This document shows, one piece after another, positions 7,783 through 15,258 of a stretch of DNA of 64,000 bases. The stretch is taken from NCBI GenBank assembly GCA_020638655.1, contig JACKIC010000001.1, forward strand, positions 1,054,001-1,118,000, given 5' to 3'. This DNA comes from Planctomycetota bacterium. GTDB taxonomy: Bacteria > Planctomycetota > UBA1135 > UBA2386. The notes beneath the pieces were generated by a model, which saw only the letters and a list, made by a program, of their open reading frames with translations, was not told the DNA's origin and did no database searches. Position 1 is the first letter of the stretch; each line of letters begins with the position of its first letter. The position numbers and the translations under genes are program-made.

Positions 7783-9564
7783 TCAGTTGCCGTAGAAGAC
7801 CTGCTCGCGCAGGTAGGCCTGGTTCAGGGTGTTGAAGGCCGACGCGGCGTTGACCGCGCCGCTGTAGGACAGCGCCGGGCTCATCACGTTGGTCGCGCCG
7901 GCGGGGAACAGGCTGGAGGTCCGGATGTGACCATCCGAAGAGCCGGGGAAGTTGGTGGTGTCGTTGCCGTAGAGCCCGGTCGGCATCGCGCCGTTCTCCA
8001 CGAGGCCGACGCTGTGGCCGCACTCGTGCGCGACGATCACCGCGGTGAAGCGCGCCAGGTCGGCGATCGCGGCGTCGATCGTGGTCGTGCGCGAATCGGT
8101 CAGCGCGCCGGTGAGCCGCTGGTCGTCCTGGGCGTCGGCGCCGATCGCGGTGCCGCTCAGCGACGGCGCGAGCGGGCCGAAGGTCAGGCGGAACGCGCTG
8201 CTCGACGGCGGGCCCATGCCCGAGTCGGCGATCGTCTGCAGGAACACCCCGAGACGCACGCCCGAGAAGTTGGTCAGGGTGTTGTCGTTCTGGGTCACGT
8301 TGGACGGGTCGAAGATCGCCACGCCCAGCACGCCCGCGCTCGTCGGCGCGCCGGCGATGCTGATCTGCGAGTAGCCGAACGACGAGTAGGGCACGCTCGA
8401 GCTGGTGAACGTGCCGCCCGGATCGGTCGTCGTGAACGAGATCGGCGCGCTGCCGTAGAGCGACGTGAGCTGCAGCAAGAGCAGCAGCTTGAAGCGCGCC
8501 AACACCACCTGGTTGCTGTCCTGCCCCGCGGAGACGTTGGGGATCGGCGTGCTGTGCAGCAGCCCCAGCACGTGCAGGATGTCCTCGAAGTCGCTGCGCG
8601 AGTTGGCGCCGGCGACGGTGTCGACCGAGATGCCGCCCGAGATCACGCTGGTCGTGAACGACTCGATGTCGCGCGAGAAGTCCAGGTACCACACCTGCTG
8701 CGAGTTCACGGTCGTCTCGAACGGCCGCAACGCGTCGGTGAACGGGCGCACGCTGGCGGCGAAGGTCGAGGGATCCGAAGCAGTGCCCGAGCTGTCCACG
8801 ACCACGCAGCTGAGCGTGAACGCGCCGGCGGGGAACGACGTCGCCGACGGCACGCGGTAGCTCGCGGCGGTGTTGGAGGCGGAGATCGGCGACAGGAACG
8901 GCAGCAGGTTGGTGCCGGCCGTCTGCGTGCCACTGGAGGTGGTCACCGCCACGTTCGCGAGCACCTGCGTCGCGGCGGTGTTGATGCCGGCGTTGTCGGA
9001 GTAGGCGAGGTCGATGGTCCAGCCGTTGACGGGGACCTGGAGCGTGCCGCCCGCCGGACCGGTGCCGTTCAGGGCGTCGTCGATACCCGCGATCGTGACG
9101 TTGCTGATCACCGGCGCGGCGCCGTCGCTGGTGCCGATGGTCACCGGCGCGCCGCCGCTGCCGAGCGCGCCGCCGAGGTCGGCGACGGCGTCGTTGCCCG
9201 ACGAGAACGCGATCGTGGTGCTGCCCGGAGAGAGGTTGACGCCGCTGCCGAGCGTGATCGCCACGGCGCGGGCGTTGAGTAGAGTCGGCGCCGCGGTGAC
9301 CGTGCCCAGGCTCGCGCCCGCCGAGAGGGTGAAGTCGGCGTCGGTGAGCAGGTTGCTGCCGACCAGCGCCACGTCTTCGGACAAGAAGAGCTGCAGCGTG
9401 TCACCGGGCGCGGGGGTCGAAGTGGCGCCGACGAAGGTGGCGCCGACCAGCGCCGGGGCGACGTTGGCGGCGGAGCCGCCGCCGCCGCCGCAGGCGCCGA
9501 GCAGGGCGATCGGCGCGAGCAGGAGCGGAAATCGCTGCGGTGGGGAGGGGTTCGTTCCGAACAT
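7783..9564 (-). CDS. Lipoprotein with zinc-metalloprotease-like HExxHxxG motif
   Basis: A 593-residue lipoprotein: signal ending LLGAC with Cys25 lipidated, followed by a poly-Gly run typical of surface lipoproteins in this genome. Residues about 40-230 look like Ig/SbsA-type beta domains (TLQLFLSEDVALVGSNLL, SNVTIAGIDDALNG). The C-terminal part carries HECGHSVGLVENG at about 513-525 and a downstream NVMSP (Met about 561) that could be the Met-turn of a metzincin. The third zinc ligand position of HExxHxxGxxH/D is Glu here, which is unusual. It is cotranscribed with the HEAT-like protein immediately downstream. Likely an outer-membrane-anchored or surface peptidase; activity unproven. Confidence 0.7.
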   Translation of the reverse strand: MFGTNPSPPQRFPLLLAPIALLGACGGGGGSAANVAPALVGATFVGATSTPAPGDTLQLFLSEDVALVGSNLLTDADFTLSAGASLGTVTAAPTLLNARAVAITLGSGVNLSPGSTTIAFSSGNDAVADLGGALGSGGAPVTIGTSDGAAPVISNVTIAGIDDALNGTGPAGGTLQVPVNGWTIDLAYSDNAGINTAATQVLANVAVTTSSGTQTAGTNLLPFLSPISASNTAASYRVPSATSFPAGAFTLSCVVVDSSGTASDPSTFAASVRPFTDALRPFETTVNSQQVWYLDFSRDIESFTTSVISGGISVDTVAGANSRSDFEDILHVLGLLHSTPIPNVSAGQDSNQVVLARFKLLLLLQLTSLYGSAPISFTTTDPGGTFTSSSVPYSSFGYSQISIAGAPTSAGVLGVAIFDPSNVTQNDNTLTNFSGVRLGVFLQTIADSGMGPPSSSAFRLTFGPLAPSLSGTAIGADAQDDQRLTGALTDSRTTTIDAAIADLARFTAVIVAHECGHSVGLVENGAMPTGLYGNDTTNFPGSSDGHIRTSSLFPAGATNVMSPALSYSGAVNAASAFNTLNQAYLREQVFYGN

Positions 9565-9686
9565 GGGGTATGGCGAAGTGGGCGTTGTTGGCGGCGCATC
9601 GCTACCTGGAGCGGGAGCGTCGATCCGTCACGCGGGCGGATGGGCGGTCATGGTTGCAGGACTGGCGAGCGCGCGGGCCGCTGACG

Positions 9687-10127
9687 ATGGCCAAGGCAGC
9701 CAGCGTCCGCGCCGCGCGCCACCAACCGTGGTGGCCGCGCCCGCTCGGTTTCGCGCTGCTCGGCGTCGCCATGCTAGCGGCTCTCGATCCCGTGGTGCCG
9801 ATGCCAACGCATGTTGCTGCTTCATCGGCGCGCGGGCCGCTTGGCTTGATGTCCCTTGTCGCCGAGTTCCCGGCCGGGGAGCTGACCGCGCCGCCGCTGG
9901 TGTTCGAATGGTCCGGGGCGGCGTCGCCGGGGACGACGAGCCTGGTCGTCTACGCGCCCGACTACAGCGAACTGGCTCGCTTCGATGGCATCGTAGGCTC
10001 CCCCCTGCCGACTCCTCCGGCGGTCGTCGCGGCCCTCGCCGAACACGGGCAACTGCACTGGCGGGTCGAATCCGGCGCGCACGGCAGGCGCGTGTTCTCG
10101 CCGCTGCAGACGTTCGCAATCCGCTGA
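9687..10127 (+). CDS. Small membrane-anchored protein, unknown function
   Basis: From the ATG at 9687 the product is 146 residues: a basic N-terminus (MAKAASVRAARHQPWWPRP), one membrane segment at about residues 20-35 (LGFALLGVAMLAAL), then a beta-rich external domain (PLVFEWSGAASPGTTSLVVY, GQLHWRVESGAHGRRVFSPL) reminiscent of a fibronectin-type or FecR-associated module. An upstream ATG at 9570 is in frame but only 5 bp from the divergent gene start at 9564, leaving no room for promoters, so 9687 is preferred. The reading frame is shared with no other convincing gene. Moderately supported. Confidence 0.5.
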   Translation: MAKAASVRAARHQPWWPRPLGFALLGVAMLAALDPVVPMPTHVAASSARGPLGLMSLVAEFPAGELTAPPLVFEWSGAASPGTTSLVVYAPDYSELARFDGIVGSPLPTPPAVVAALAEHGQLHWRVESGAHGRRVFSPLQTFAIR

Positions 10128-10211
10128 CGCCAAGATCCCGTTGGCAGCGCCGTCTCCGGCGCAGGTCTCGTCCTAACTCAACTTGCACAAAGGGGATACC
10201 GAAAGGTGTCC

Positions 10212-10232
10212 TGCGGAGCGCGCCGCTCCGCA
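10212..10232. promoter_or_regulatory. Perfect 9-bp stem-loop upstream of the Ser/Thr kinase gene
   Basis: Arms TGCGGAGCG (10212-10220) and CGCTCCGCA (10224-10232) are exact inverse complements around a 3-nt loop CGC, 23 bp before the kinase ATG. There is no U-tract. It could end transcription from the small upstream gene, act on kinase translation, or be a protein-binding palindrome. Confidence 0.45.
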
Positions 10233-10255
10233 CACGCAACCGGGACGAACAGCGG

Positions 10256-11185
10256 ATGATGAAGCTTGCGGTAGGGGAAGTCGTTCAGGGCTACCGGATC
10301 ACCCGATTCCTGGGACGCGGAGGCTTCGCCTCGGTGTTCCTGGCTCAGCACGAGGAATCGGGCAACAAGGTCGCGTTGAAGGTCGGGGCGTCGGCTGGCG
10401 GTGGCCGCCAGGTGACGCGCCTGCTCGAGGTCACCTCGCGCCGCACTCCGGAGGGCATCAGCCCCGACGAGTTGCCGGCGGAAGGCGTGTTCTTCGAGGC
10501 GCGCGGGGTGCGCATCGACCTGTTCGACGAGCAGGAGGTGCACTCGATGCTGCGCGTCGAGGGCGACCTGCTCGGCAACACCCAGCACGACAACCTCGTC
10601 GGCCTCGTCGACCGGCTCACCGTCGACGGCAACCCCGTGCTCGTGCTCGATTACGTGCGCGGCAAGACGCTGCGCGAGAAGATCCGCAGCCTCGAGGGCA
10701 TCCACCTCAACTGGTTCCTCGCGGTGGTGCGCGCGCTGATCTCGATGCGCGACGCCGGCACGCTCGACTACCACGGCGACCTCAAGCCCGAGAACCTCGT
10801 CGTCAAGCCGAGCGGCAAGGTCGTCATGCTCGACCCCGCGATGCGCCTGCCCGAGACGCGCGTCGTCACCACCACGCCGCACTACAACCCGCTGCTGCTC
10901 ACCGAGAGCAAGGCGGACGTGATGGCGATCGGCATCATGATCTACGAGATCCTGACCGGCACCCTGCCGTTCGACGAGGTGCCCTGGGAGTTCGCCGGCC
11001 AGCAGAGCGGCGGCGAGACCCAGCGCCTGTCGCTGAGCTACTTCTTCAGCTACACGCCGCCGCACGTGCTCAACCCCAAGACGCCGGGCGAGCTCGAGCG
11101 CATCATCTACCGCAGCATCACCGTGCCGTCCTACGGCCTCGAAGAGCTGCGCGCCGATCTCGAAGCGTTCATCAGCAAGGCCTGA
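10256..11185 (+). CDS. Serine/threonine protein kinase
   Basis: A 309-residue soluble kinase domain with no membrane segment. Seen: Gly-rich loop GRGGFASVF (about 20-28), VALKVG with the ATP-anchoring Lys at about 42, catalytic loop HGDLKPENL (HRD replaced by HGD; catalytic Asp about 175), and metal-binding MLDPAM in place of DFG, so Asp is kept but Phe-Gly are not. A PHYNPLLL-like P+1 segment and the hydrophobic helix MAIGIMIYEILTGTLPFDE follow. Key catalytic residues are present, so activity is plausible despite the altered motifs. Start chosen at the first of two adjacent ATG codons; the kinase fold begins directly after. Stand-alone gene; substrates unknown. Confidence 0.9.
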   Translation: MMKLAVGEVVQGYRITRFLGRGGFASVFLAQHEESGNKVALKVGASAGGGRQVTRLLEVTSRRTPEGISPDELPAEGVFFEARGVRIDLFDEQEVHSMLRVEGDLLGNTQHDNLVGLVDRLTVDGNPVLVLDYVRGKTLREKIRSLEGIHLNWFLAVVRALISMRDAGTLDYHGDLKPENLVVKPSGKVVMLDPAMRLPETRVVTTTPHYNPLLLTESKADVMAIGIMIYEILTGTLPFDEVPWEFAGQQSGGETQRLSLSYFFSYTPPHVLNPKTPGELERIIYRSITVPSYGLEELRADLEAFISKA

Positions 11186-11192
11186 GCGCGGG

Positions 11193-11290
11193 TCACCGTT
11201 CGATCCAGCCGCGCACGATGGCGTCCAGGTCGCCGGCGGCGTTCACCTCCTGCAGCCGGCCCTCGCGGTCGAGCAGGAACATGGTCGGCA
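11193..11290 (-). pseudogene. C-terminal remnant of a thioredoxin-fold (TlpA/redoxin) gene
   Basis: On the minus strand, about 32 codons read AVRDLPTMFLLDREGRL and then continue to the stop at 11193-11195. LPT followed by a hydrophobic strand and D-R-E-G-R is the cis-Pro loop and last beta-hairpin of thioredoxin-like proteins. Everything before the cis-Pro region, including the CXXC or redox centre, is missing. The remnant overlaps, in another frame, the last 17 codons of the cysteine dioxygenase frame, so the two genes appear fused by a deletion (or misassembly) near 11285. Confidence 0.6.
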
Positions 11291-11890
11291 GATCACGAAC
11301 GGCGCCTTGCCGCACTCGGGCGAGTAGTACTTGATGCGCATCGGGCTGACCTTGCCCGAGTGCGCGTCGAAGACGTTGATCTCGTCGAGGTCGCGGCCGT
11401 AGACGTGCAGGGAGATCGTCGGCTTGTTGCTGGTGTTGCCGATGCGGTGGATCTCCTCGTAGGGGGGCAGCAGGTAGGCGACGCCGCCCTGGCCGACGTC
11501 GGTGCCGCGCGACTGTTCGAGCTCGGCGAACTCGGGGCGCGAGCCGTCGTCGAGGCGGTCGTAACAGACCTCTTCGAGCATGTTCTCGACGATGCCCATG
11601 ACGCCCCAGCAGGAGTGGTCGTGGATCGGGGTCATCTGCCCGGGCTGCCAGACCAGGGCCAGGACCACGAAGCGATTGTGGGGGTCCTTGTGCAGCAGGT
11701 GGCGGGTGTAGCAGTCGGGGCTGCCGACCCGGAAGCGCTCCTCGAGCCAGCGGTCGTCGGCGACCAGCTGCTTGGTCGCCACCGAGACCTCCCGGATGAT
11801 GACCTTGTTGGCGGGGCGGCGGTCGAGAACGTCGCCGATCGTCCGGACGTAGTCCTGCAGGGAGAAGGTTGGGGTCGAAGCTGTGGACAT
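11243..11890 (-). CDS. Cysteine dioxygenase-family protein (cupin)
   Basis: A 215-residue cytoplasmic cupin. Iron ligands are visible as H90 and H92 in TPIHDHSCWGV and H148 in EIHRIGN, matching the three-His centre of cysteine dioxygenases, which oxidise cysteine thiol to cysteine sulfinate. Flanking strands (FVVLALVWQPGQ, ISLHVYGRDLDEINVFD) fit the family. The natural end is probably close to YYSPECGKAPF (about 198); the last 17 residues, rich in Cys and Arg, come from reading out of frame through the remnant of a thioredoxin-like gene. The core is complete, so the enzyme may still work. Substrate could be cysteine or another thiol such as 3-mercaptopropionate. Confidence 0.8.
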   Translation of the reverse strand: MSTASTPTFSLQDYVRTIGDVLDRRPANKVIIREVSVATKQLVADDRWLEERFRVGSPDCYTRHLLHKDPHNRFVVLALVWQPGQMTPIHDHSCWGVMGIVENMLEEVCYDRLDDGSRPEFAELEQSRGTDVGQGGVAYLLPPYEEIHRIGNTSNKPTISLHVYGRDLDEINVFDAHSGKVSPMRIKYYSPECGKAPFVICRPCSCSTARAGCRR

Positions 11891-11989
11891 CAGAGGGGGG
11901 ACCGGGAAGATGCGGGGCCCGAGCGCGGTCTCAGGCGTCCTGGCCCATTGTGGCGGGGCCTGGCCCCGCTGGCCACCGGTCCACGCGTC

Positions 11990-13294
11990 ATGACCAAGAA
12001 TCGCTCCCCGTTGCTCCTCTTCGCCCTGCTCGCGGCGTGCGCGTCGACCTCGGTCATCAACGAGAGCGAGGTCTACTCGCGCCGGGGCAACTACCTGCTC
12101 GCCTTCGATCTGCTCGAGAAGGAGCGGCAGCGGCTCGCGGCCGAGCACCAGGAGCCGTCGCAGGAGTTCCTGGCGGCCTACCGGCAGGCGGAAATCGGCT
12201 TCGCCGTATACCAGGCGCGCCGCGCCATCTTCGAGGAGCACGAAGAGGATGCCCTGGTCCTGCTCGACAACGCGCTGGCGGTCGGCGCGGACCCCGCCGA
12301 GGTGGATCGCCTGCGCAAGCGCGCGACCCACAAGCTCGCGGTCCGGGCCACGGAGGTCGGCAACGAGCACCTCGTGAAGGGCGAGCTGGAGGAGGCGCTG
12401 GCGTCGTTCCTGCAGGCCCTGTCGCGGCAGTCCGACTACGAGCTCGCGCACGAAGGCGCCGAGAAGGTCCGCGCCGCCGTGCTGATGTTGACCGAGCGCG
12501 CGCAGCAGCAGTTCCTCGAGGGTGTGCGCAAGCTGCCCGAGTTCCGCTACGTCGAGGTGCAGTGGCACGCGATGAACGCGGTCACCAACGACGCGTCGCG
12601 CGAGGACGCCAAGGAACTCGCCAGCCGCGCCCAGAAGGAGATCCTCGAGCAGCGTTTCGCGCGCGCCAAGGAGATGCAGGACGCCGACATGTTCGGCGCC
12701 GCGATGCTCGAGTACCTCGCCGTGCGTCGCGTCGACCCTGGCTTCCCCGGCGTCGACGACGCGATCGAGAGCATGAAGCGGGAGGTCGAGGCGGCGCGCC
12801 TGGTTGGCAAGGCCAAGGTCGACATGCGCATGGAGCGCTTCGACGAAGCGCAGCAGGGACTCGAGGACGCCCTGAAGAAGTCCGAGTTCTCGCGCGCGGG
12901 TATCGGTGAGCTGATGATGCAGTGCCGCAACCTGCGCGGGGAGCACGCCTACCAGAAGGCGCGCGACCTCGAGATCCTGGGCAAGAAGGCCGAGGCGCTG
13001 GCGGCGTTCGAGGCGATTCGGAGCGACTTCCCCGACGGCCTGCGCGACGAGGCCGCGCGCGCCGACGCGCTGCGCATCGACGTCGACGGCGCCAAGACCG
13101 AGTGGGACGCGGCGGTGGCCGCCGAAGCGGCCGGCAACCTCGCCGAGGCGCTCGAGCACTACAAGGCCGCCGAGCGGTACTACCCGGGCTGGCAGGACGG
13201 CAAGGATCGCATCGCCAAGATCGAGGCGAAGCTGTCGGCGGCGAGCGGCGGCGCGGAGGGCACTTCGTCCGGCAAGCCGGACGGGCGGCCGTAG
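11990..13294 (+). CDS. TPR-repeat lipoprotein
   Basis: A 434-residue lipoprotein with signal MTKNRSPLLLFALLAAC (Cys17) and an almost wholly helical mature part made of tetratricopeptide-like pairs, for example GNYLLAFDLLEKERQRLA, GELEEALASFLQALSRQ, MFGAAMLEYLAVRRVDPGFP, MERFDEAQQGLEDALKKS and GNLAEALEHYKAAERYYPGW. Such proteins usually scaffold envelope complexes. It lies 29-38 bp upstream of the histidine kinase gene in the same direction, so the pair may be linked, although the kinase has its own promoter-like element. No catalytic motif. Confidence 0.8.
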   Translation: MTKNRSPLLLFALLAACASTSVINESEVYSRRGNYLLAFDLLEKERQRLAAEHQEPSQEFLAAYRQAEIGFAVYQARRAIFEEHEEDALVLLDNALAVGADPAEVDRLRKRATHKLAVRATEVGNEHLVKGELEEALASFLQALSRQSDYELAHEGAEKVRAAVLMLTERAQQQFLEGVRKLPEFRYVEVQWHAMNAVTNDASREDAKELASRAQKEILEQRFARAKEMQDADMFGAAMLEYLAVRRVDPGFPGVDDAIESMKREVEAARLVGKAKVDMRMERFDEAQQGLEDALKKSEFSRAGIGELMMQCRNLRGEHAYQKARDLEILGKKAEALAAFEAIRSDFPDGLRDEAARADALRIDVDGAKTEWDAAVAAEAAGNLAEALEHYKAAERYYPGWQDGKDRIAKIEAKLSAASGGAEGTSSGKPDGRP

Positions 13295-13307
13295 TCGCCG
13301 CCCCGCA

Positions 13308-13322
13308 GCGGCATAATGCCGC
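13308..13322. promoter_or_regulatory. Palindrome overlapping a -10-like box before the histidine kinase
   Basis: GCGGCAT-A-ATGCCGC is a perfect 7+1+7 palindrome. It contains CATAAT (13312-13317), the most -10-like hexamer in the region, which ends 6 nt before the in-frame GTG at 13324 and 15 nt before the ATG at 13333. A bound repressor here would block transcription of the kinase. No good -35 is seen. Confidence 0.4.
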
Positions 13323-13332
13323 CGTGCGTGGG

Positions 13333-15177
13333 ATGTCCCTGGCCAGCCGTTTTCTCGTCACGCTCGTGGTGACGGCCGTGCTGCCGCTCGTGCTCTACGG
13401 GTGGTTGTCCCTGCGCAGCATGCGCGACCAGATCGACGAGCAGGTCGTGCGCGTGTTCCTGCCGCAGCTGGCTTCGGACCACGCCGAGAAGATCGAGGCC
13501 CACCTGCAGCAGGTCGACCAGGCCTGCGCCGTGGTCCGCGAGATCGCGCGCCGGGCGTTGGCCAATCCCAGCGACATGGCGGTGTTCGAGGAGCAGGTCG
13601 AACTGGTGCCCGACCTGCTCGACAACCATCTCGACCTGCTGATGCTGGCCGACCCGCTCGGCAACGTCGTCTATTGGCAGGACGGCATGCGGCTGGACCC
13701 GAGCGCGCACGGCCGGCGCGCGGCGCTGATCCCCGAGAACGTGCGCGGCGAGGCCTGGTTCGAGCGCGCGCAGGCCGAGCGCGGCGCCCAGTTCCTGCCG
13801 TGGGGCCGCTCGAGGTATCTGCACCGCGGTCTGCATCAGCGGTCGATGGACCCTGGCCAGCACCATCTGGGCATCGTGCTCGACGTGCCGCAACCGACCG
13901 GGCCGCCGGGCGTGTTGTTCGCGCTGCTGCGCTGGGCCGAGGTGCAGCGCATCGTCGACGAGGCGCGCGAGGTGCTCGTCGATCGCGCACAGTTGCCGTC
14001 GGCGCAGGTGTTCCTGGTCGACGCCGACGGGATCGTCTGCGCGCACACCGATCGGGCGCGCTACGGGCTGCCGGTGACTCCCGCGGACTTCGCCGCCCAT
14101 CTGCAGGGCGCCACCGCCAGCGGGCGATGCGCCTTCGCGACCGCGGACCACGAGCACTGGCGCGCCGGCTTCGCGCCGTTCGGGCGCGGGGCGCGCGGCT
14201 TCGTGCTCGGCGTCGTCGCGCCGGAGGCCGAACTGTTCGCGCCCAGCGACGCCTTCGCGCGCGTCTGGCTGCTCGCGATCGGGTTCTCGGTCGCCGTCCT
14301 GGTGCTGTGGTCGCTGCTGGCATCGCGCACCATCGTCTCGCCGGTGCGCGCGCTGGTCGCCGCGACCCGCCGCGTCGCCCGCGGCGACCTCGCGGTGGCG
14401 GTCGCGGCGCGCGGCGGTCCCGAGCTCGGCGAGCTGGCGTCGTCGTTCAACCTGATGGCGTCGGAGCTCGCCGTCGGGCGAGAGCGTCTGGCGTCGGCCG
14501 AGCGCGAACAGGCCTGGGCCGAGATGGCGCGCCAGGTCGCGCACGAGGTCAAGAACCCCCTGCAGCCGATGCGGCTCGCGGCGCAGCTGCTGCAGCGCGC
14601 GCGCAAGGAAGGCGACGCGCGCGCCGAGGCCATCGCCGAGCGCCTCGCGCGCACCGTGCTCGAACAGACCGATCAGCTCGATCGCATCGCCAGCGACTTC
14701 CGCGCCGTGGCCGGAGTGGCGCCGGCGGCGCGCAGCACCGTGCACCTCGACGACTGGCTCGAAGAGCTCTGCGACCAGAAGCGGGACCTGTTCGCGGGCA
14801 AGTCGCTGCGCCTCGACCTCGCGGCCGACGCCGGGTCGGCGCGCGTCGCCATCGACCGCGCCGCGATGGCGCGCGTGTTCGGCAACCTGTTGCAGAACGC
14901 CGCCGACGCGAGCCCGTCGGGGGTCACCATCCAGGTGCGGTCCGAAGTGGGCGCGACGCGCGCCGCGATCCGCGTCGTCGACGACGGCCCCGGTGTGCCG
15001 CAGGCGGCGCGTGAGCACCTGTTCGAACCCTACTTCACCACCAAGTCGTCGGGCACCGGCCTGGGCCTGGCGATCTGTCGGCGGCTCGTCGAGGCGCACG
15101 GCGGTTCGATCCACCTCGAGCGATCGGTGCCCGGCGAGACGGTGTTCGTGATCGAACTGCCGCTCGCGGCGGAGTGA
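13333..15177 (+). CDS. Membrane sensor histidine kinase, NtrY-like
   Basis: About 614 residues. One membrane helix at the N-terminus (FLVTLVVTAVLPLVLYGWL), a large periplasmic sensor region to about residue 310, a second helix (VWLLAIGFSVAVLVLWSLLA), a HAMP linker, then HisKA with AHEVKNPLQPMRL (His about 404) and a complete HATPase domain: N box FGNLLQNAADA, G1 VVDDGPGVP, F box LFEPYFTT and G2 GTGLGLAICRR. The E-x-KNPL-x-P pattern is typical of the NtrY/PilS group. No receiver domain or response regulator gene is adjacent, so the partner is elsewhere. Start: ATG 13333, or GTG 13324 if the transcript is leaderless. All catalytic boxes are intact. Confidence 0.9.
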   Translation: MSLASRFLVTLVVTAVLPLVLYGWLSLRSMRDQIDEQVVRVFLPQLASDHAEKIEAHLQQVDQACAVVREIARRALANPSDMAVFEEQVELVPDLLDNHLDLLMLADPLGNVVYWQDGMRLDPSAHGRRAALIPENVRGEAWFERAQAERGAQFLPWGRSRYLHRGLHQRSMDPGQHHLGIVLDVPQPTGPPGVLFALLRWAEVQRIVDEAREVLVDRAQLPSAQVFLVDADGIVCAHTDRARYGLPVTPADFAAHLQGATASGRCAFATADHEHWRAGFAPFGRGARGFVLGVVAPEAELFAPSDAFARVWLLAIGFSVAVLVLWSLLASRTIVSPVRALVAATRRVARGDLAVAVAARGGPELGELASSFNLMASELAVGRERLASAEREQAWAEMARQVAHEVKNPLQPMRLAAQLLQRARKEGDARAEAIAERLARTVLEQTDQLDRIASDFRAVAGVAPAARSTVHLDDWLEELCDQKRDLFAGKSLRLDLAADAGSARVAIDRAAMARVFGNLLQNAADASPSGVTIQVRSEVGATRAAIRVVDDGPGVPQAAREHLFEPYFTTKSSGTGLGLAICRRLVEAHGGSIHLERSVPGETVFVIELPLAAE

Positions 15178-15223
15178 CGGCGCAGCGGATGGGGAAGCGC
15201 TCGCGCGAGAGCGTGCGCGGGAG

Positions 15224-15251
15224 TTGTGGGGCCGAGAGACATCGCTACCTT
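15224..15251 (+). promoter_or_regulatory. Putative leaderless promoter of the RCC1-repeat gene
   Basis: TTGTGG (15224-15229), a 16-bp spacer, TACCTT (15246-15251), then 7 nt to the ATG at 15259. Both hexamers resemble the primary sigma consensus and there is no Shine-Dalgarno sequence. Confidence 0.45.
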
Positions 15252-15258
15252 GTGCCCG

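Noticed and set aside
9570..9686. Longer start for the small membrane protein at 9570
   Set aside because: It lies only 5 bp from the divergent gene start and adds a basic stretch before the membrane anchor; possible but less likely than 9687.
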